Made by a program: the position numbers and the translations under genes. A DNA stretch of 64,000 nt from Symbiodinium microadriaticum. Lineage: Eukaryota; Sar; Dinophyceae; Suessiales; Symbiodiniaceae. Where the stretch lies: NCBI GenBank assembly GCA_001939145.1, contig LSRX01001347.1:60175-124174 (forward strand). The letters are read 5' to 3'. The notes beneath the pieces are model-generated. The model had not been told where the DNA came from. It did no database searches and worked only from the letters and a program-made list of their open reading frames with translations. Positions 10,430 to 23,200 of this stretch are shown piece after piece. Each line of letters begins with the position of its first letter. The stretch's first letter is position 1.

Positions 10430-13130
10430 CATACCCTACCGCCGTTGTTAGGAACTAGTTTTGTGGTTAGACCCTGTTATACAGATAGGCAGTTAGCCTT
10501 AAGAAGGGGTAGGGTGTGACCCTCTAAGTGGGGTTTAAGGTCTAATTAGGGGTTGGCGCTTTAGGGGCCTAGGCTTTAGGGTTGTATTATGTCGTCTTTA
10601 CCTATTTCGCTGTATTCCGAGTTTGCTTACTCATGTGTTCATGAATTTATGAGCTCTTTGTGCAAGGTTTTTGTCGTGTTTTGTCGCGTGTGTTAGGGGT
10701 GCTTGCATGTGCTTGCCGTTCTCTAGGAAGCGTGGGTCGGGCGAGCTGAGCATTCTCTGGTGTTTGTGTTTGTTTTGGGGTCCTGAGAGAGGGGTTCGTC
10801 AATCGGCACCTGAGGTTCTACGAAGGTTCTCTAGGGGTTCTATAAACGGTTTAGAAGTGTTCCGGGTTCAGGGTTTAGGATTTGAGGTTTAGGAATCAGG
10901 GTTTAGGGTAACGGGTTTGGGCTTTTGGTTTCAGTTGTAATGGTGCGGCCGCTTCAAGCTTTTGGGTTCTTGGATCTTTAGACGGTGGAGGTTGCATGGT
11001 GCTGCTAAGCAGTCACGAGAGTAGTACTAGTACTAGTAGTCGCCGTAGTAGTACTCGTAGCAGGAGGTAACTGAGGTAGAGGTAAAAGCTCCAAGTCTGC
11101 AGACTAATATCCCATTGCAGCCTGTACAAAAATGAAGCATAATAGCATAGTGGTAGTAACCCATCAGAAGCCCTGGAACCCAAAATCCCAGACCCCTCGG
11201 CCGATGTGGGATATGAATAATCCTAAACTAAGCTTCCAAAGGCCTTAAATCTTAAACCCAACTAAACCCTGAAACCCTAAACCACCCAAAGAAGCTTAAA
11301 GCAAGCGCCAAACCGTGAAAGCCCAAAGCGCGAGAAGCCCTAGACCCTGACCCCTCTGGCCAGGCGTGGACTTATCGTCCCCTTCTCGGCGCGCCGCGCG
11401 TGGGGTGCCTGGCCAGGTCTGGCCGGGCCTTGGGTTTGGGGTTTGGGGGTTTGGGGGTATTAGGGTCCGGGGGTTGGGGTTCAGTATGAAAGCGTCTGGG
11501 GTTGCTGTGGGGGATCTATGATACTGGGTTCGGGGTTTGGGGCTTGGTGGCTTGGCATATTCTTGGGTTTTCGGTTTGGGTGTGCTTTGGCCTTGGGTTG
11601 GCGTTTTCAGCGTGGGTCTTAGAGCCGCTTAATGCTTTAAGTCCGTCTTGAAGCTTAGAGCTTACAATTCTAGTTTAATTGGTCTATTTCCAAAAGCCCC
11701 AAATCCTCAACCCTAGACCCTAAACACTAAACCCGCAAACCCTAAACCCTCAAACCCAAAACCCTATATGCGAAACCCTATACCCCAAACCCTAGACCCC
11801 GAAAACCCTAGTCTATTTACTACGTAGGCCGGGCAAGAGGGACAACGCCTCCTCGCCGAAGGCTTTCCGAAATTTGTGGATTCTCAAAAGGATGATTATC
11901 TGGTTGGTGTCTAGGGTTTAGGGTTCAGGGCGGTCTGAGACTTACCTCAACCCCAGACGTGCGTAGAACAATTGCCTTTTGGGCTTGTTTCAGGGTTTCC
12001 AGGTAGGTTTCAGGGATTGGGTATACAATTGACCGATGGATCCAAGTCCATAGATAACTTATGCCCACTTCAGCAGTAAAATGTGCCGACTTCAGGGTTT
12101 TTTGGATCCCTGGGGCTATGTTGGGACATACTACAGGGCCAATTAGGGTACCTTTTTCGTGCGGTTGAGAACATTGACATCGACAAGCCCATTTGACAAG
12201 ATGGTTAACCCTAAGCCCTAAACAGCAAAGAAGGTTTGGGTATACCTCATCCCTTTAAATCAGGTCACTATAGCCATTATCTGACCTTTGGGTTTGGGGT
12301 GCGGGAAAAATCTCTTTGTACTACGATTACGGACGGGAACCCATGACTTGTCACACAACGGCATCTGGCATCCACATTTTGAGCTCTAGGTTCAATGGGA
12401 AGTTTGATGCTTAGGATACCCCGGCACAGCACAAGATTCTACTAGGGTTTACGGTGTGGGGGGGCGTCGGGCTGGGGGTTATCGTTGTACGGCAGCCTTT
12501 CCTGCAGCTGAAGGTTCATTCGCCATGTCCAAGATCTCAGCAGACACAATGTTACAGTACGAATTATGTGATGCTCTTGTGACTACCCGGAGTCCAGAAA
12601 CAATGAACTCAGAAACCATTGAACCCACAAGTTCATGAAGGCCCTTGACCCCGCGACCCTTAGTTCTCGATGTTTACGCCAAGTTGCTGAACAATTTGCC
12701 TCGGACCCTGCATGTTTAATTTGGAAGCTGAACAGAGCTTCATGCGTCGGCACTCCAAGAGCCTGGCCCGCAACAGACTAGGGTTGCGGGTGTATAACGT
12801 TTCGGATTCAGGGCGCAAGTACCCAAATAAAGAGACGTTCAATCGTTTTGGTACTCGGACTTCTGGAGTGACCCCCATCCTCTCTACATTACATGCGTTT
12901 GCTCAGCCTCCTGTTGGGGGTAGAAAGGGTGCCGAGGCAAGGAGCCACCAAACAGGTCAAGGGTTTCGGGTTCAAGGTTTAGGGGTCAAAAGCTTAGGGC
13001 ATAGGGTTTAAGGTCTAGGGTTCAGGGTTCCGTCAGAAACACACCATGGTTCAGGTCCATGTTCGCTTTGTTGGAGGGTATGTGGTTTCGGCTCTAAGCT
13101 GGATCATGTGTCCAGTGTTCTTGTGCTTTT
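10430..13130. other. Spacer with interspersed TTTAGGG/CCCTAAA variants, no gene supported
   Basis: Telomere-type patches in both orientations (10,505-10,590; 10,860-10,920; 11,425-11,480; 11,690-11,815; 12,955-13,030) alternate with unique DNA. ORFs at 10,671-10,892, 12,456-12,638 and 12,712-13,011 have no recognisable motif and run into repeat sequence. A CTAGTA/GTAGTAGTAC run lies at about 11,020-11,060. Confidence 0.6.
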
Positions 13131-14320
13131 CATGACTCTTACACCCTATATATAAATACATACACCTTATAGAACACCATATGGACTACCCTGTAAAAAA
13201 ATTAACTTATAAAAGACCACCTATATATTGGATACACCCTGCACGCTTTATATTGCATATACCCATAGGACACCCTATACAATACACTACATAGAACGCC
13301 TTAAAGGATAACCTTGAGAATAGCTCCTCTATATACCTTATAAACTTTCTCATTCGGAATACCTTAACATAGAATACCTTCATGCCTTATTGCATACCCT
13401 ATAGCCTCTAGAATACCTTCTAAGATACGTTCAAGAATACCCCGTATATCTACCCTATAGAATACCTTATACAATGACTTATGGAACACCCTGTAGAATA
13501 CCGCATAAAATACCTTATGAAATACCTAATGGAATGCATACGCCTTGTTGAAGACCTATAGAGTGCCTTGTAGAAACCCGATACGGTCCTGTATATGAGC
13601 CACTGTATACCGTATATCTGCCTTTACATGATATAATATCCTATAGATCACCTTTTGAAACAAGGATATATGAAAGGACAATCCTGACGAACGCAAGACT
13701 TGAGAATCCCCCATAAAACTGCAGCTTATTGGGTAAGGGATTTCTAGGAAAGAAATCAGGAATCCAAGAGGATAGCCTATAGAATCCCTCGTAATCCTTC
13801 AACAAAGCTTAAAATTTAGGTAATACATTATCCAGTACCCCCTATATACCGTATACGCACCGTATTGAATACCCTATAGCCTCTAGATTACCTTATAGAA
13901 CACTTTCTACAGTACAATCTTAACATTTATGTTTATGCCCTATAGAATCCCTTATGCAACGCCTCACAGAATACGCTATAGAATTCCCAAAGAAATACGT
14001 TACATAATACGCCCGTTATAGGCCTTATAGAAAACCATCTGCAATACCCTTTCAACTACCACGTAGAATACCCCCTGTGTCTGATACCCTCTGTATACCC
14101 CATAGAAAACCCTAAAGACAATCCTACCATAGATTGCCTTAAAGAACATTTTGTAGATATTAAGGATTAACAAGGGGATAACTAAGAGAATAATGCTTTG
14201 TATAATGCCTGCTATATGTCCATCATGTACCTTTTGTTTACCATATGGAACACCCTATAGAATTGAGTACCCTGCAGCATACGTTGCAGATACACGATGT
14301 ATATAGGCAGAATCAGGAAG
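13130..14320. repeat. Degenerate 12-bp minisatellite, consensus near CTATAGAATACC
   Basis: For more than 1 kb the sequence keeps returning to CTATAGAATACC, TTATAGAACACC, CTGTAGAATACC and similar, with many successive units 12 bp apart (clearest at 13,390-13,600). Unit divergence is high, so it is old. The 5' part of LINE-1 begins about 400 bp further on. Confidence 0.75.
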
Positions 14321-14707
14321 AGCCCAAGATCTGGAACTTCACCAGTTGAATTGTAGCTTCTTGAACAAGGGACTTTGTTGAAGGAGATCCGGAATTTATT
14401 TGGTAAAGGAGCTAACTATGTAAAGAAATGCAAGAGCCCATGATGTAAAAACTCTATAAATGGTTCGAAGCTTCTTTCCCAATGGATTGCATACAGGAAA
14501 TCAGGAATCCAGGATTTGAGGCTTCCTATAGTGCATTGAAGCTTCGTTAGTTCGAGATGTATAGTCCAGCGGTTAACTATACACGACATATCCCACTATT
14601 GTCGAATCTATGTAATATTTTACTTGACCTGAATAGTTTCCTAAATTCCCTACTTCCATTTCCCAAATCCAGTTTGTAGGACTGGGGGTTAGGGAATTTA
14701 TTGGTCT
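14321..14707. other. Spacer, no gene seen
   Basis: Short stretch between the 12-bp minisatellite and LINE-1. GTTAGGG at about 14,688 is a telomere-type fragment. Confidence 0.5.
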
Positions 14708-14720
14708 AGAAAGCAAGAGA
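14708..14720. repeat. Left target-site duplication of LINE-1 (AGAAAGCAAGAGA)
   Basis: The 13-mer AGAAAGCAAGAGA is repeated exactly at 49,788-49,800, just after the poly(A) tail of LINE-1. This fits target-primed reverse transcription and fixes the 5' end at 14,721. Confidence 0.88.
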
Positions 14721-15033
14721 GGCTCAAGGTGAAGCGTAACAGCCCCCTCTTCGGTGGAGGTTTTGCTTGTGCATCTTCTTGTGCCTGTTTTCTCGGTGCT
14801 ATTTTCCTAGAGCTTTCACTTTGGCAAAACACTCGGACGATGGACGACTCGCAAACAGCCATGGACGCGCAGCCCGACGGCTGAGGCGCCGCCAGCAGAG
14901 GCTGCTCCCACGCCGATGGTCGTTCCTCCGCCCGGAGTGCCCATGAAGGCGCCGCCTCCAACACCCCAAGTCACAAAGGATGAGCCTAAGGACTCATCTC
15001 CGGAGATCAGCCAGCTCATTACTTTGAGCGAAG

Positions 15034-15081
15034 ATTCACAAGTGGTCCGATTTACCAATGGTATCATTCACCTTAGACAGA
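15034..15081 (+). repeat. LINE-1 16-nt array, cluster I (ORF1)
   Basis: Units start at 15,034, 15,050 and 15,066, exactly 16 nt apart: ATTCACAAGTGGTCCG, ATTTACCAATGGTATC, ATTCACCTTAGACAGA. They match the motif ATTYACCANTGGTNNN found in clusters II and III of the same element. The third unit is degraded. Confidence 0.65.
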
Positions 15082-16918
15082 AGGGCAAAGAGCCAGAGAC
15101 GATCTCCTCAGCAATGTTCGAGGCTCTTTAGCAGACTATCCGAGCGCACCCGCCCCTTCGGCCATGTCAGGTTTCACTGGCTTAGCCAGCACAAACCGAA
15201 GCAGTGCTCCAGAAACGGAAGCTGACCCTGTTGAGTGGGGTGACATGGACCCAAATTTTCGCCAGGCTTTGCAGAACTCCCCTGAACTTCTTAAAGCTTA
15301 CAATACTGTACGCAACCCGAAGAAAGTAGCTCGACTAGATCCTGCTACTAACTCCTTTACGCCCACTACCAATATTGACCTCCCTTTTCCCAGTGTCGAG
15401 ACCCCGCCCCCACAGGTTACCATGGAACCTCAGCACGGTACTTGCACAGTACCACGAGCAAACAGTGCAGCCCTCTTTGGACCTTTTGTCAAACCATATT
15501 CGGCAGGAGGTTGTCTCCCGTTTAGATAAGCAGGGCTCGTTGATCAGGTATGAGGGTCTTGCGTTGCAAAGTTTGGAAGCAGATGCAATTCGCCGCACGG
15601 TTTTGATCCATGGATTGCCGCCTTTTACAACAAAGTCGCAAATCGACCACAATTTGCATTACTTGCTACAACAGGCTCAGCTAACGGAGAGCGATATCCA
15701 AACCACCTCGAACCATGTGAACACCTCCACCAATGCCTTCTTGAAAATTACTTTCCTACAGGAGTCTACGTCGAAGCATTTCTTTCAGACCTTCAAGCAA
15801 AAGAAACGTTGGTACCACTCCAATGAGCAAGATGATGTACCCCTGCGCATTGAACGCGACGTGCCTATGTTGGAACGTATAGAGCGTACTCCGTTGCATG
15901 CAGTGATGGACTCCCTTACCAAGCCCCAACCACCAGAAATTGAGGAGTATTTAAGATGTGATTTCAACTCCCTTCAAATTTGGGACAACGCAGAAGAAAA
16001 CCTTCTGGCCCAGGTTCTCTACCTTCCCGACAAGCATCTCAGTTGCGCCTGTTACCTCTTGGTTGTTCCGCGGTTTTTTGAGGAGGTTCGCACTCACTTC
16101 TCCAGGTTCTTTGGGGAGAAGCTTTCAAGCACTATCCAGTTTATGCAAGCATACGCTTCGGCTAGCCGCCACGCTGCCACAGCCTACGCTATCACTTTTC
16201 GCAAACCAAGGATGTCTCCAACCTTAGTAGGGAGGATGCAGTTGGCTCTTTTCCTTATCCTATCTATCCGGTGGAGATGGGTGATGAGCTCTCCACGCAG
16301 CTCTCGAAGAACCCGAATTTCATACTCCAGGGTTTTTTGGGTATGCAAACTCAGATTCAGCAGGCCGTTGCAGATCTAGGTATCAACCTAGAGGACTACG
16401 GTAGAAAAGGCAAAGGCCCCACCCGCAACAAAGGCAAAGGCAAAGGAAAGCGCCCCGAACGTAACAAAGGCTACCAGTCCGACATGTACCGCAACCAGGC
16501 AGAGGAAGAAGAGGATACAGATGAGGACTTTAAGCCCAAAGGTGGTAAAGGCTCCTGGCGCAAAGGCTCTAACTACTGGGATATAGGCCCAGCTCTTCTA
16601 GGGACACTGGTAAAGGCTCCCGTTCGCATTGGGATGACTACCGCCGCCCAGCAAGCAGCAGGATCGACTACGGAAGCCCTAAGGATCGCCCAGACAAGTG
16701 GTGGAAGGCGCGCGACTTCGCTGACTACGACCCAAGGTTTGATGACTTGGCTCAGGACTCTACGCGCCGCCGCAGAGAAGACGATCGCCAGCAGGAGGGT
16801 CGCCACACGCGTCAGCGTGGCCGAGGCTTGGATGACCCTACGCTCTTTTTTCCTTGTGAGGAGTGTATGGCTCTAGCTGGTACCAATACCTCTTGCAATG
16901 TATGTAATTACAAGTACC

Positions 16919-16931
16919 AGACTCACTACGA
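16919..16931. repeat. Left target-site duplication of LINE-2 (AGACTCACTACGA)
   Basis: The 13-mer is repeated at 25,352-25,364, directly after the GA-rich tail of LINE-2. Removing LINE-2 and one TSD copy restores LINE-1 ORF1 across the site. Because the tail is (GA)n, the first two bases of the TSD are ambiguous. Confidence 0.9.
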
Positions 16932-17105
16932 GGCTTTTGGCACAAGGTGTGGTGGTACGTCCGCCCAGAGAGCCCGCCCCACCCGAGGGCCCGTCACCTT
17001 AGCGTGTCAGTTGTGCCAGCTCTTCACATTTCAGTACTTGTTCCCAGCTTGCGCAGTCTTCACAGTGTTTTTTCGGAAACTTCAGAAATTTCGTGCTGCA
17101 GAGCC

Positions 17106-20100
17106 ATGTCGGAAGCCATGGACCCCCACCAGACGAAGCAAGAGTCAGCTCCCTCGTCCGGCCCAGCAGTGAAGCAAGAGTCGCAGCCGGATGCGGAGCA
17201 GTTTGCAGAGTTCCTCAAATGGAAGGAACAACAGGAGAAAGCCAAGAAAGAGGATCCGGGGGACAAGAACCCCGGCAGCCCGAAGAAGGCGAAGATGGAT
17301 GATTCTGAACTAGAGCTCTTTAAGCTCCAGCTAGCTGAGTTGTCTCTACAATGGGATGAGATGGAACCAGAGCTGCGGGACAAGCTGCGGCTGAGCGAGC
17401 AGGCTCGGGCAGATTTTCTGGCCGTTCATAGGCGCACAGATCTTACAGCCTATGATCCGAAGCGAGGCGGCTTCACAGAGGAGGCGGCCGCCGAGAGAAG
17501 ACACGACTTTGAAGCGACCTCCACAGACACTGTTATGGAGGGGCTGGACCCTCAGCTTCAGGAGACCATGCTGAGATACCACGCCAACAATGTGCTCCCC
17601 AACCTCACGAAGCTCTTTGAACAATGTGGAAATTTTTATGGTCAGGTGATGCAAGAAACCTCCATGCAGCAGATGACCAACGAGAGGATTGCGGCCCAGG
17701 TGCAGAGCCTGGAGCGCTCCAGAGCAAACCGCACGGTGCTCCTGCACGAGCTACCGCCGTTCACGACCAAGTGCGCTCTCGACAACAATATCAATCACTT
17801 CTTGTGGGGCGCCAACCTGGGAGAGTCTGATGTTTGTGCGCTACACAACCACCTGCTGACCTCTTCGTCGGCGGTGGTCCGTGTCGAGTTCCTCAGCGAG
17901 ATCAAGGCGCAGCAGTTTTTGAACTACATGAGAAACTCCAAGAAGTATTGGAAAACTCCAGACAACGCTGACACCCGCCTCAGGGCGGAACAAGATGTTC
18001 CCACAGATAACAGGCTGTCGATGCAGCCATTCCACGCCCTCCTTGACATCCTCAGCGAGCTGGAAGATGAAACGGACTTTCAGGTCTGGCGCCAAACGTT
18101 ACAGATATGGTCGTCGAGAAAAGCAACGGCCCAGCGCATGCTTGCGCAGGTCGCGTATGTATTGGATGCAAGATACTCCAGAAGGTACTGCTGCCTCCTT
18201 TTACTGTGTGTTGATCATTACGACGCCATCTTGAACAGATGGCATGGCGCTTTTTCTCAGCGCATGAGATCGACTCGACGATGAACCTCATCCAGGCCTT
18301 CCGTCGTGCGGTGATCGACCGCACCACTACAACGAGACCTACCTATGACAAGGCTTTCGACGTGTCGAACGTAGCGTTTCACCACCATAGTTTTCCTTAC
18401 CCCATTTTCCCTATGAGGATGGGGCCGGAACTAGCTAAGCTGTTGGAGAGCCACCCTGCTCCCCTTCCAAGGTGCAGGAGGGCTCCTTTCCCTAACCCAA
18501 CAGGCCTTTCAGGCGGGGTTAATTCGGAAGATTTCGGAAAGGGTGCTGCCAAGAACAAGAGCTCCAAGGGCGGTAAAGGCAAAAGGCTCCAACAAGGGAT
18601 CTCAGAGCAAAGGCTCCAAAGGATCCAAGGACCACGAACCTCGCACTCCACGCGGCAAGTCCACTGGAAAAGGCTCCTGGAAGGAACGGGACCACGATTA
18701 CCGAACCAATTGGTGGAATCAAGATCCAGATGATGGTGATGATTGGAGCTGGGGCCCGAAATGGGGTCCCCGAGGAAACCAGAGCTGGGGCTCAAACCAG
18801 ACCTCCAACCAGACTCAGAACAAAGGCACCAAAGGCTCCACCAAGGATAAGGGCAAAGGCCAAGACTCCGGTAAGAAAGGTTCCAAACAGAAGCCCTCCG
18901 TCGTCCATCAAGTGCAGATTTGCTTAGCTTGCACATGTGCTCTAGGATATAACCTCTCCTGCTCTGACTGTGCCCAACTCCCCATCCCGCCGGGATTTAC
19001 GAAGAAGGGTCACATGCCTGTTAAGGCTTACTACTGCCCCTCCAACACGGAAGCAGGTCACATTTGTGGCCAACTCCTAGGCACCGCGAACAACTGTCCC
19101 TTCTGCGCAGAGGCCCGCAGATACTGGTCGTCGGAACAGGTCCAGGATGGTTGGACCACGCTCCCTCTTTTTAGGAAGTGTGAACACCTTCAATTGGACA
19201 GAATTCTGTATGAAATGGAGGTCGTCGACCCCTCACTCTCTTCTACCTGTAACTTTATCGAATCGATGCAGACTTTCTGCAAGGATCAAACCGTAGAAAA
19301 TTTCAGTCCCCAACAATGGGCAGCCTACTGGCTGTCCCAACTCACAAAGGCCCAAACCAAAACTTTACTGCCCCTCCCGCGCCCTACTAAGCTAGCGTGG
19401 AATTTCCCCAACTGGGACCTACCTACGGAGGATATCGTTAATTGCTATGGACCCCTCAACGAGCCCATCCTACAGCAGACCTTCTACATTGTAGGCTGGT
19501 TTGCTTCCTTCCTGAACGACCTCTGGAAGAACTCAGAGGGGTGTACCTCTCCAAACAATATGAGTTAGAGAAGTGGGCGGCTACCTTTGATGTAGCGCAT
19601 TCTCCCCTACTACCGTGGCCCGAGCTTATTGCTAGTTCGTTTGCGCTAGCGTATGAACATGCGCAACACTACTGCTCCTCCCCGGCACCCACCCTAAAAT
19701 GGTCCAAGGACGTTTTCGACTGGATGCTCCAACCGGATTTCGCAAAAGTCACCACCGACCTCTTTCAGGTACTTGCGGAGGAAGCGGCCGGGCTCCTAGA
19801 TGGAGACCCACAAGTCCTCTCCCTGGTGAAGGGAGAACACCCCTACACCAACGCAGGCGCGGCCTCCACAGGCGGATTTGGTTCGCTTTACTTTGATGCG
19901 GTTTACTGGCAGCTCTCCGTGATCTACGGAGTCACCAAGGACCCGAAGACCACGCAACTCCAAGCCCCCAACGATGGACTGGTACATCTATATGAGTAGA
20001 TTCTCCCGCTTCTACATTCTACAGCTTACCAAAGACGAGGTTCGATACATTAAGACCAGAGGCCACGTCAATAAGGGAAATATCATGGAACCCTGACATT

Positions 20101-20215
20101 AATCTTAGCTGAGAGCGGCTCCCATTGGTTAGTCTGGCGTTGTGCCTGGGCAATATTCCTCCAACAGCATAGGAATACCAAGCTCCCCTGGGTGGTTCAG
20201 GTCTCTGTGTACTGA
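17106..20215 (+). pseudogene. LINE-2 ORF1 (RRM-like ORF1 protein, frameshifted)
   Basis: The ATG at 17,106 (MSEAMDPHQTKQESAP) begins a frame that runs to 18,284. Features in order: an acidic/basic charged N-terminus, a helical region, an RRM-like core at about 17,725-17,935 (NRTVLLHELPPFTTK...VVRVEFL) and a further helical domain. The frame shifts near 18,270 and again near 18,560-18,600, entering a Lys/Gly/Ser/Trp-rich basic tract (GKGSWKERD...WSWGPKWG) to about 18,900. A Cys-rich segment follows (CLACTCALGYNLSCSDC, later CPFC). After another shift near 19,530 comes the conserved tail (SLYFDAVYWQ...APNDGLVHLYE, then LVWRCAWAIF), ending at TGA 20,213-20,215. The tail aligns with LINE-1 25,892-26,614. 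The stop is followed two bases later by the ATG of ORF2. Confidence 0.75.
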
Positions 20216-20217
20216 CT

Positions 20218-23200
20218 ATGCTTTTTGTTTTTGCTGTTTTTTCCTCCCTCTCTTTCTCAGTGTCTAGTTTGGACCATGCTGGCAGCAGCACGAATGATAG
20301 CAGGCTATCCTTTTTTCAGTCTGTCAGAGCCACAAGGCCAGGACCCACGTTTACAAACAGCTATTTATAGCTGTCAATGGAATGACATTATAGCGGGACC
20401 CCCGCACGAGAATGACAGTATTCAGGCCACAGTGCCTCAGAATGACATTATATCGGTCGACAAGACCAGGAATGACATTATAGTGGCACCGCCACCAAAG
20501 AATGACAATATTGAAAAACCCCACAGAGGACTGCACAGTCCGGGGATGGCACCAGCTCCTTTGCATGATACGGGGCAACACAGCCCCACCACTCCTATAC
20601 TCAGTTTCTGTGGAACCATAGAAGTCCGCAGCATTCTGCGAGCGACGGGCATCGCCCATTTTCTCGCCACCACGGGCCCTAGCCCCACCTTGGCCGACCC
20701 CTTTCAGAAATTGAGGGGTTCTTTTTACAGGTTTGCCTTGCCAAGCCTCAGTAAGCTAGAGCACTTTAGGCGACCCTCTGTTGGGAACCCTACTGCACCT
20801 CGTCGACCCGAGACCCAACAGCCCCGGCCCACCAGCGGCCACGGTACCATAGCCTTTTCGAGAAAAACGAGGAACAGAGCGCAAAGGGCACTGAACGGGA
20901 ACATTAGCTGCCCCCACTGTAACTGCGATCTTTACAATAAAACTTTTTCGACCCTCCCTTCGAAGTTTAGAACCCCAGCCCTACAACTTTCTAATGGAAT
21001 GTTGGTGCATCACTTTCTTTGGTGCCAAGAACATCTTTCAGTTTGGTTTTATCGAAGAGGAGTTCGGCACTACCAAGTATATTATGGTAACAAAGCATAT
21101 AACTTATATAACCACATACACACCGCGAGAGCCGCCAGCGGCAAGCCGGGAGGCCACGACTCCCAACCTCGACTACTCCAGAATTTTTTCGCGCTGCACT
21201 GCTTGGACAATCGCTACAACTTAGATCACAGTGGCCACGAATCTCGCAGTGCGTCAGGGGTCAAACACCCTCACGACAATTGCCGATCGCTAGAAACGCG
21301 TCATCGGCGACATCAACTCAGGAACGATCGCCGGCGTCGATCCCGCCGGGAGTATCGGAAATGGATTTCCTCTGTGCTGGAGGGTGGGAAATTTACCCTA
21401 GCCCAACCCCGGCGACCCCTGAAAAGGGTAACTAACAGTCCTGACCAACTGCGTAGAGCTTATTCATCACAGCGCCGCCGTCCTACCATAGGCTCGCGCG
21501 CCGCACTCTACAGATACTACATCCAGCCATCCCTGCTGGACATACCCTCCCGCCATCTGTCATGGCGCCCGTCAGACAACTTGCTGACCTTAGCCACCTG
21601 GAATATAGAATCGCTCATAGGACTCGGCAAGCACCAGGCCCTGGCGGAATTCGTCATCAAATAGGGCCTCGACATATTATGCCTTCAAGAGACCAAGTCC
21701 ACGGCATCCAACGAAATTTTTGCGGAAGGTGGTAAATACCTGCTCTCGGGAACACCTACGGACCCAGCTGCAGGAGTCGGTTTTTTCGTACCTGCGAAAA
21801 CCCTACCTTTGGTATATGACTTCATTCCATTCTCCGCTCGAGTTGCAGCACTTCTGCTGCGCACGCAGCCTCTCCCCACTATTATTTTGACAATCTACGC
21901 TCCCTCCATGCTACAGGATTCTTCGCAAGATCTTATCCGTAAACAAAAGTTTTGGGATGAACTCCCGAAGTTCCTCCAACAACTCCCTCGCCCTGCGACC
22001 ATAGTGTTAGCGGGTGACTTCAACGCTAGGATCGTTCAGGAAGATCTCTCCACATTTTCAGAATATATTGGTCCAGCTGTATTGCCAACGGATTCTCCTT
22101 TTGACGAAACCACAAATTATGCATTTTTGGTAGAGTTCCTCATTTCTGAGGACTTTCTTCTTGCCTCTTCCAAATTTCAACGACCCTACTCTAAACTCAT
22201 CACATACAAAGAAATTAACTCCAGCCCTAATGCAACTCCTTTTTCTCCTAACAATACTGACTTCGCAGTCATTGATCATGTCCTCATACATGAGCGCTCG
22301 TTCCACCAACTACGCTCAGTCTCGTCCCAGATCACATGGCAACTCCCTTGGTTTCACCGACACTATCCTGTTACTTTCACTCTCTCTTTTGATAAGTTCG
22401 CGAAGGCTCGGCCTAAACCCCAGCCTCGTTTACCCCTCTCTACAACCCTAGAAGACCGACAATCGTATATCACTAATTTTCCAAATGCTCCTTTTCCCCC
22501 ATTAAGACCACACCCCGCCACAGGAGCAATACAAATCTACACAGACGGCTCCTGTCCGGACCAAAACAGGGTCACCCAAAGAGGCCGGATGGGCCTTTAC
22601 GTTACCAAAAATTTCGAATGGCAGGATTCTTATGGCCCGGTAGGGCAGGGCCTCTCGTTCGCACCCGTCGGCTCCAACAATACCGCAGAACTACAGGCCC
22701 TCATCGAGGCCCTGGATTATATTTGCCGTCACCCAGGGAAATTCCGCAATCTCCCAATTGACCTTTACACGGATTCTCAGCTAGTCCACAAATTATGCCA
22801 TGATCTCTATCTCCCTCACGCACATCTGCAATTAGTGGAACAACTCCGCTCCTATATCACCCGAGCGCGAACTATGTTTGACCTTGCAATCCTCAAAGTC
22901 CGCGGCCATGCCGGCGTGGCGGGTAACACGCGCGCGGACAAGCTAGCCTTCACAGGAGTTACCTCCTCCTCCATGGTGGGACGTCATTCCTTCCCGCCGC
23001 GGCCATTATTGCCTGTCCTTTTTCCCCCTACATCACTCACCCCACCAACCTCCCAAGACTTGGAGGCACAGGTCCTCGCGGCCGCCTCATCCCTCCAACG
23101 CGAAAATCCGGAACAATACCAGAAAGAATATTTATCCTTAAAGGCCAAAACTCTCACCAAACAAATTGACAATACTCCGTTCCAAGATTACGACACAGTC

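Larger units (their letters stand above)
14840..16931 (+). pseudogene. LINE-1 ORF1, 5' part (RRM-like nucleic-acid-binding protein, frameshifted)
   Basis: ORF1 proteins of LINEs coat the element RNA as part of the retrotransposition particle. The ATG at 14,840 opens a short frame that is soon lost (TGA at 14,882). Coding then moves between frames: a Pro-rich N-terminus (14,883-15,131), an acidic linker (15,164-15,420), an RRM-like core at about 15,590-15,790 (RRTVLIHGLPPFTTK...FLKITFL, a beta-alpha-beta pattern), a helical region to about 16,230, a Lys/Gly-rich basic tract (GKGKGKRP) at about 16,400-16,560, and a Cys cluster C-x2-C...C-x2-C at 16,855-16,915. It is cut at 16,931 by LINE-2. The reading frame resumes at 25,365, with the protein passing from NYKYQTHY into DKLMKSQ. 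At least four frameshifts make it a pseudogene. The RRM-like core is clearly homologous to that of LINE-2. Confidence 0.75.

Noticed and set aside
20381..20510. CRISPR-like array (regular 30-nt spacing)
   Set aside because: The period is too short, only about 10-13 nt are conserved, the variable parts are self-complementary rather than spacer-like, and the array lies inside a retrotransposon ORF.
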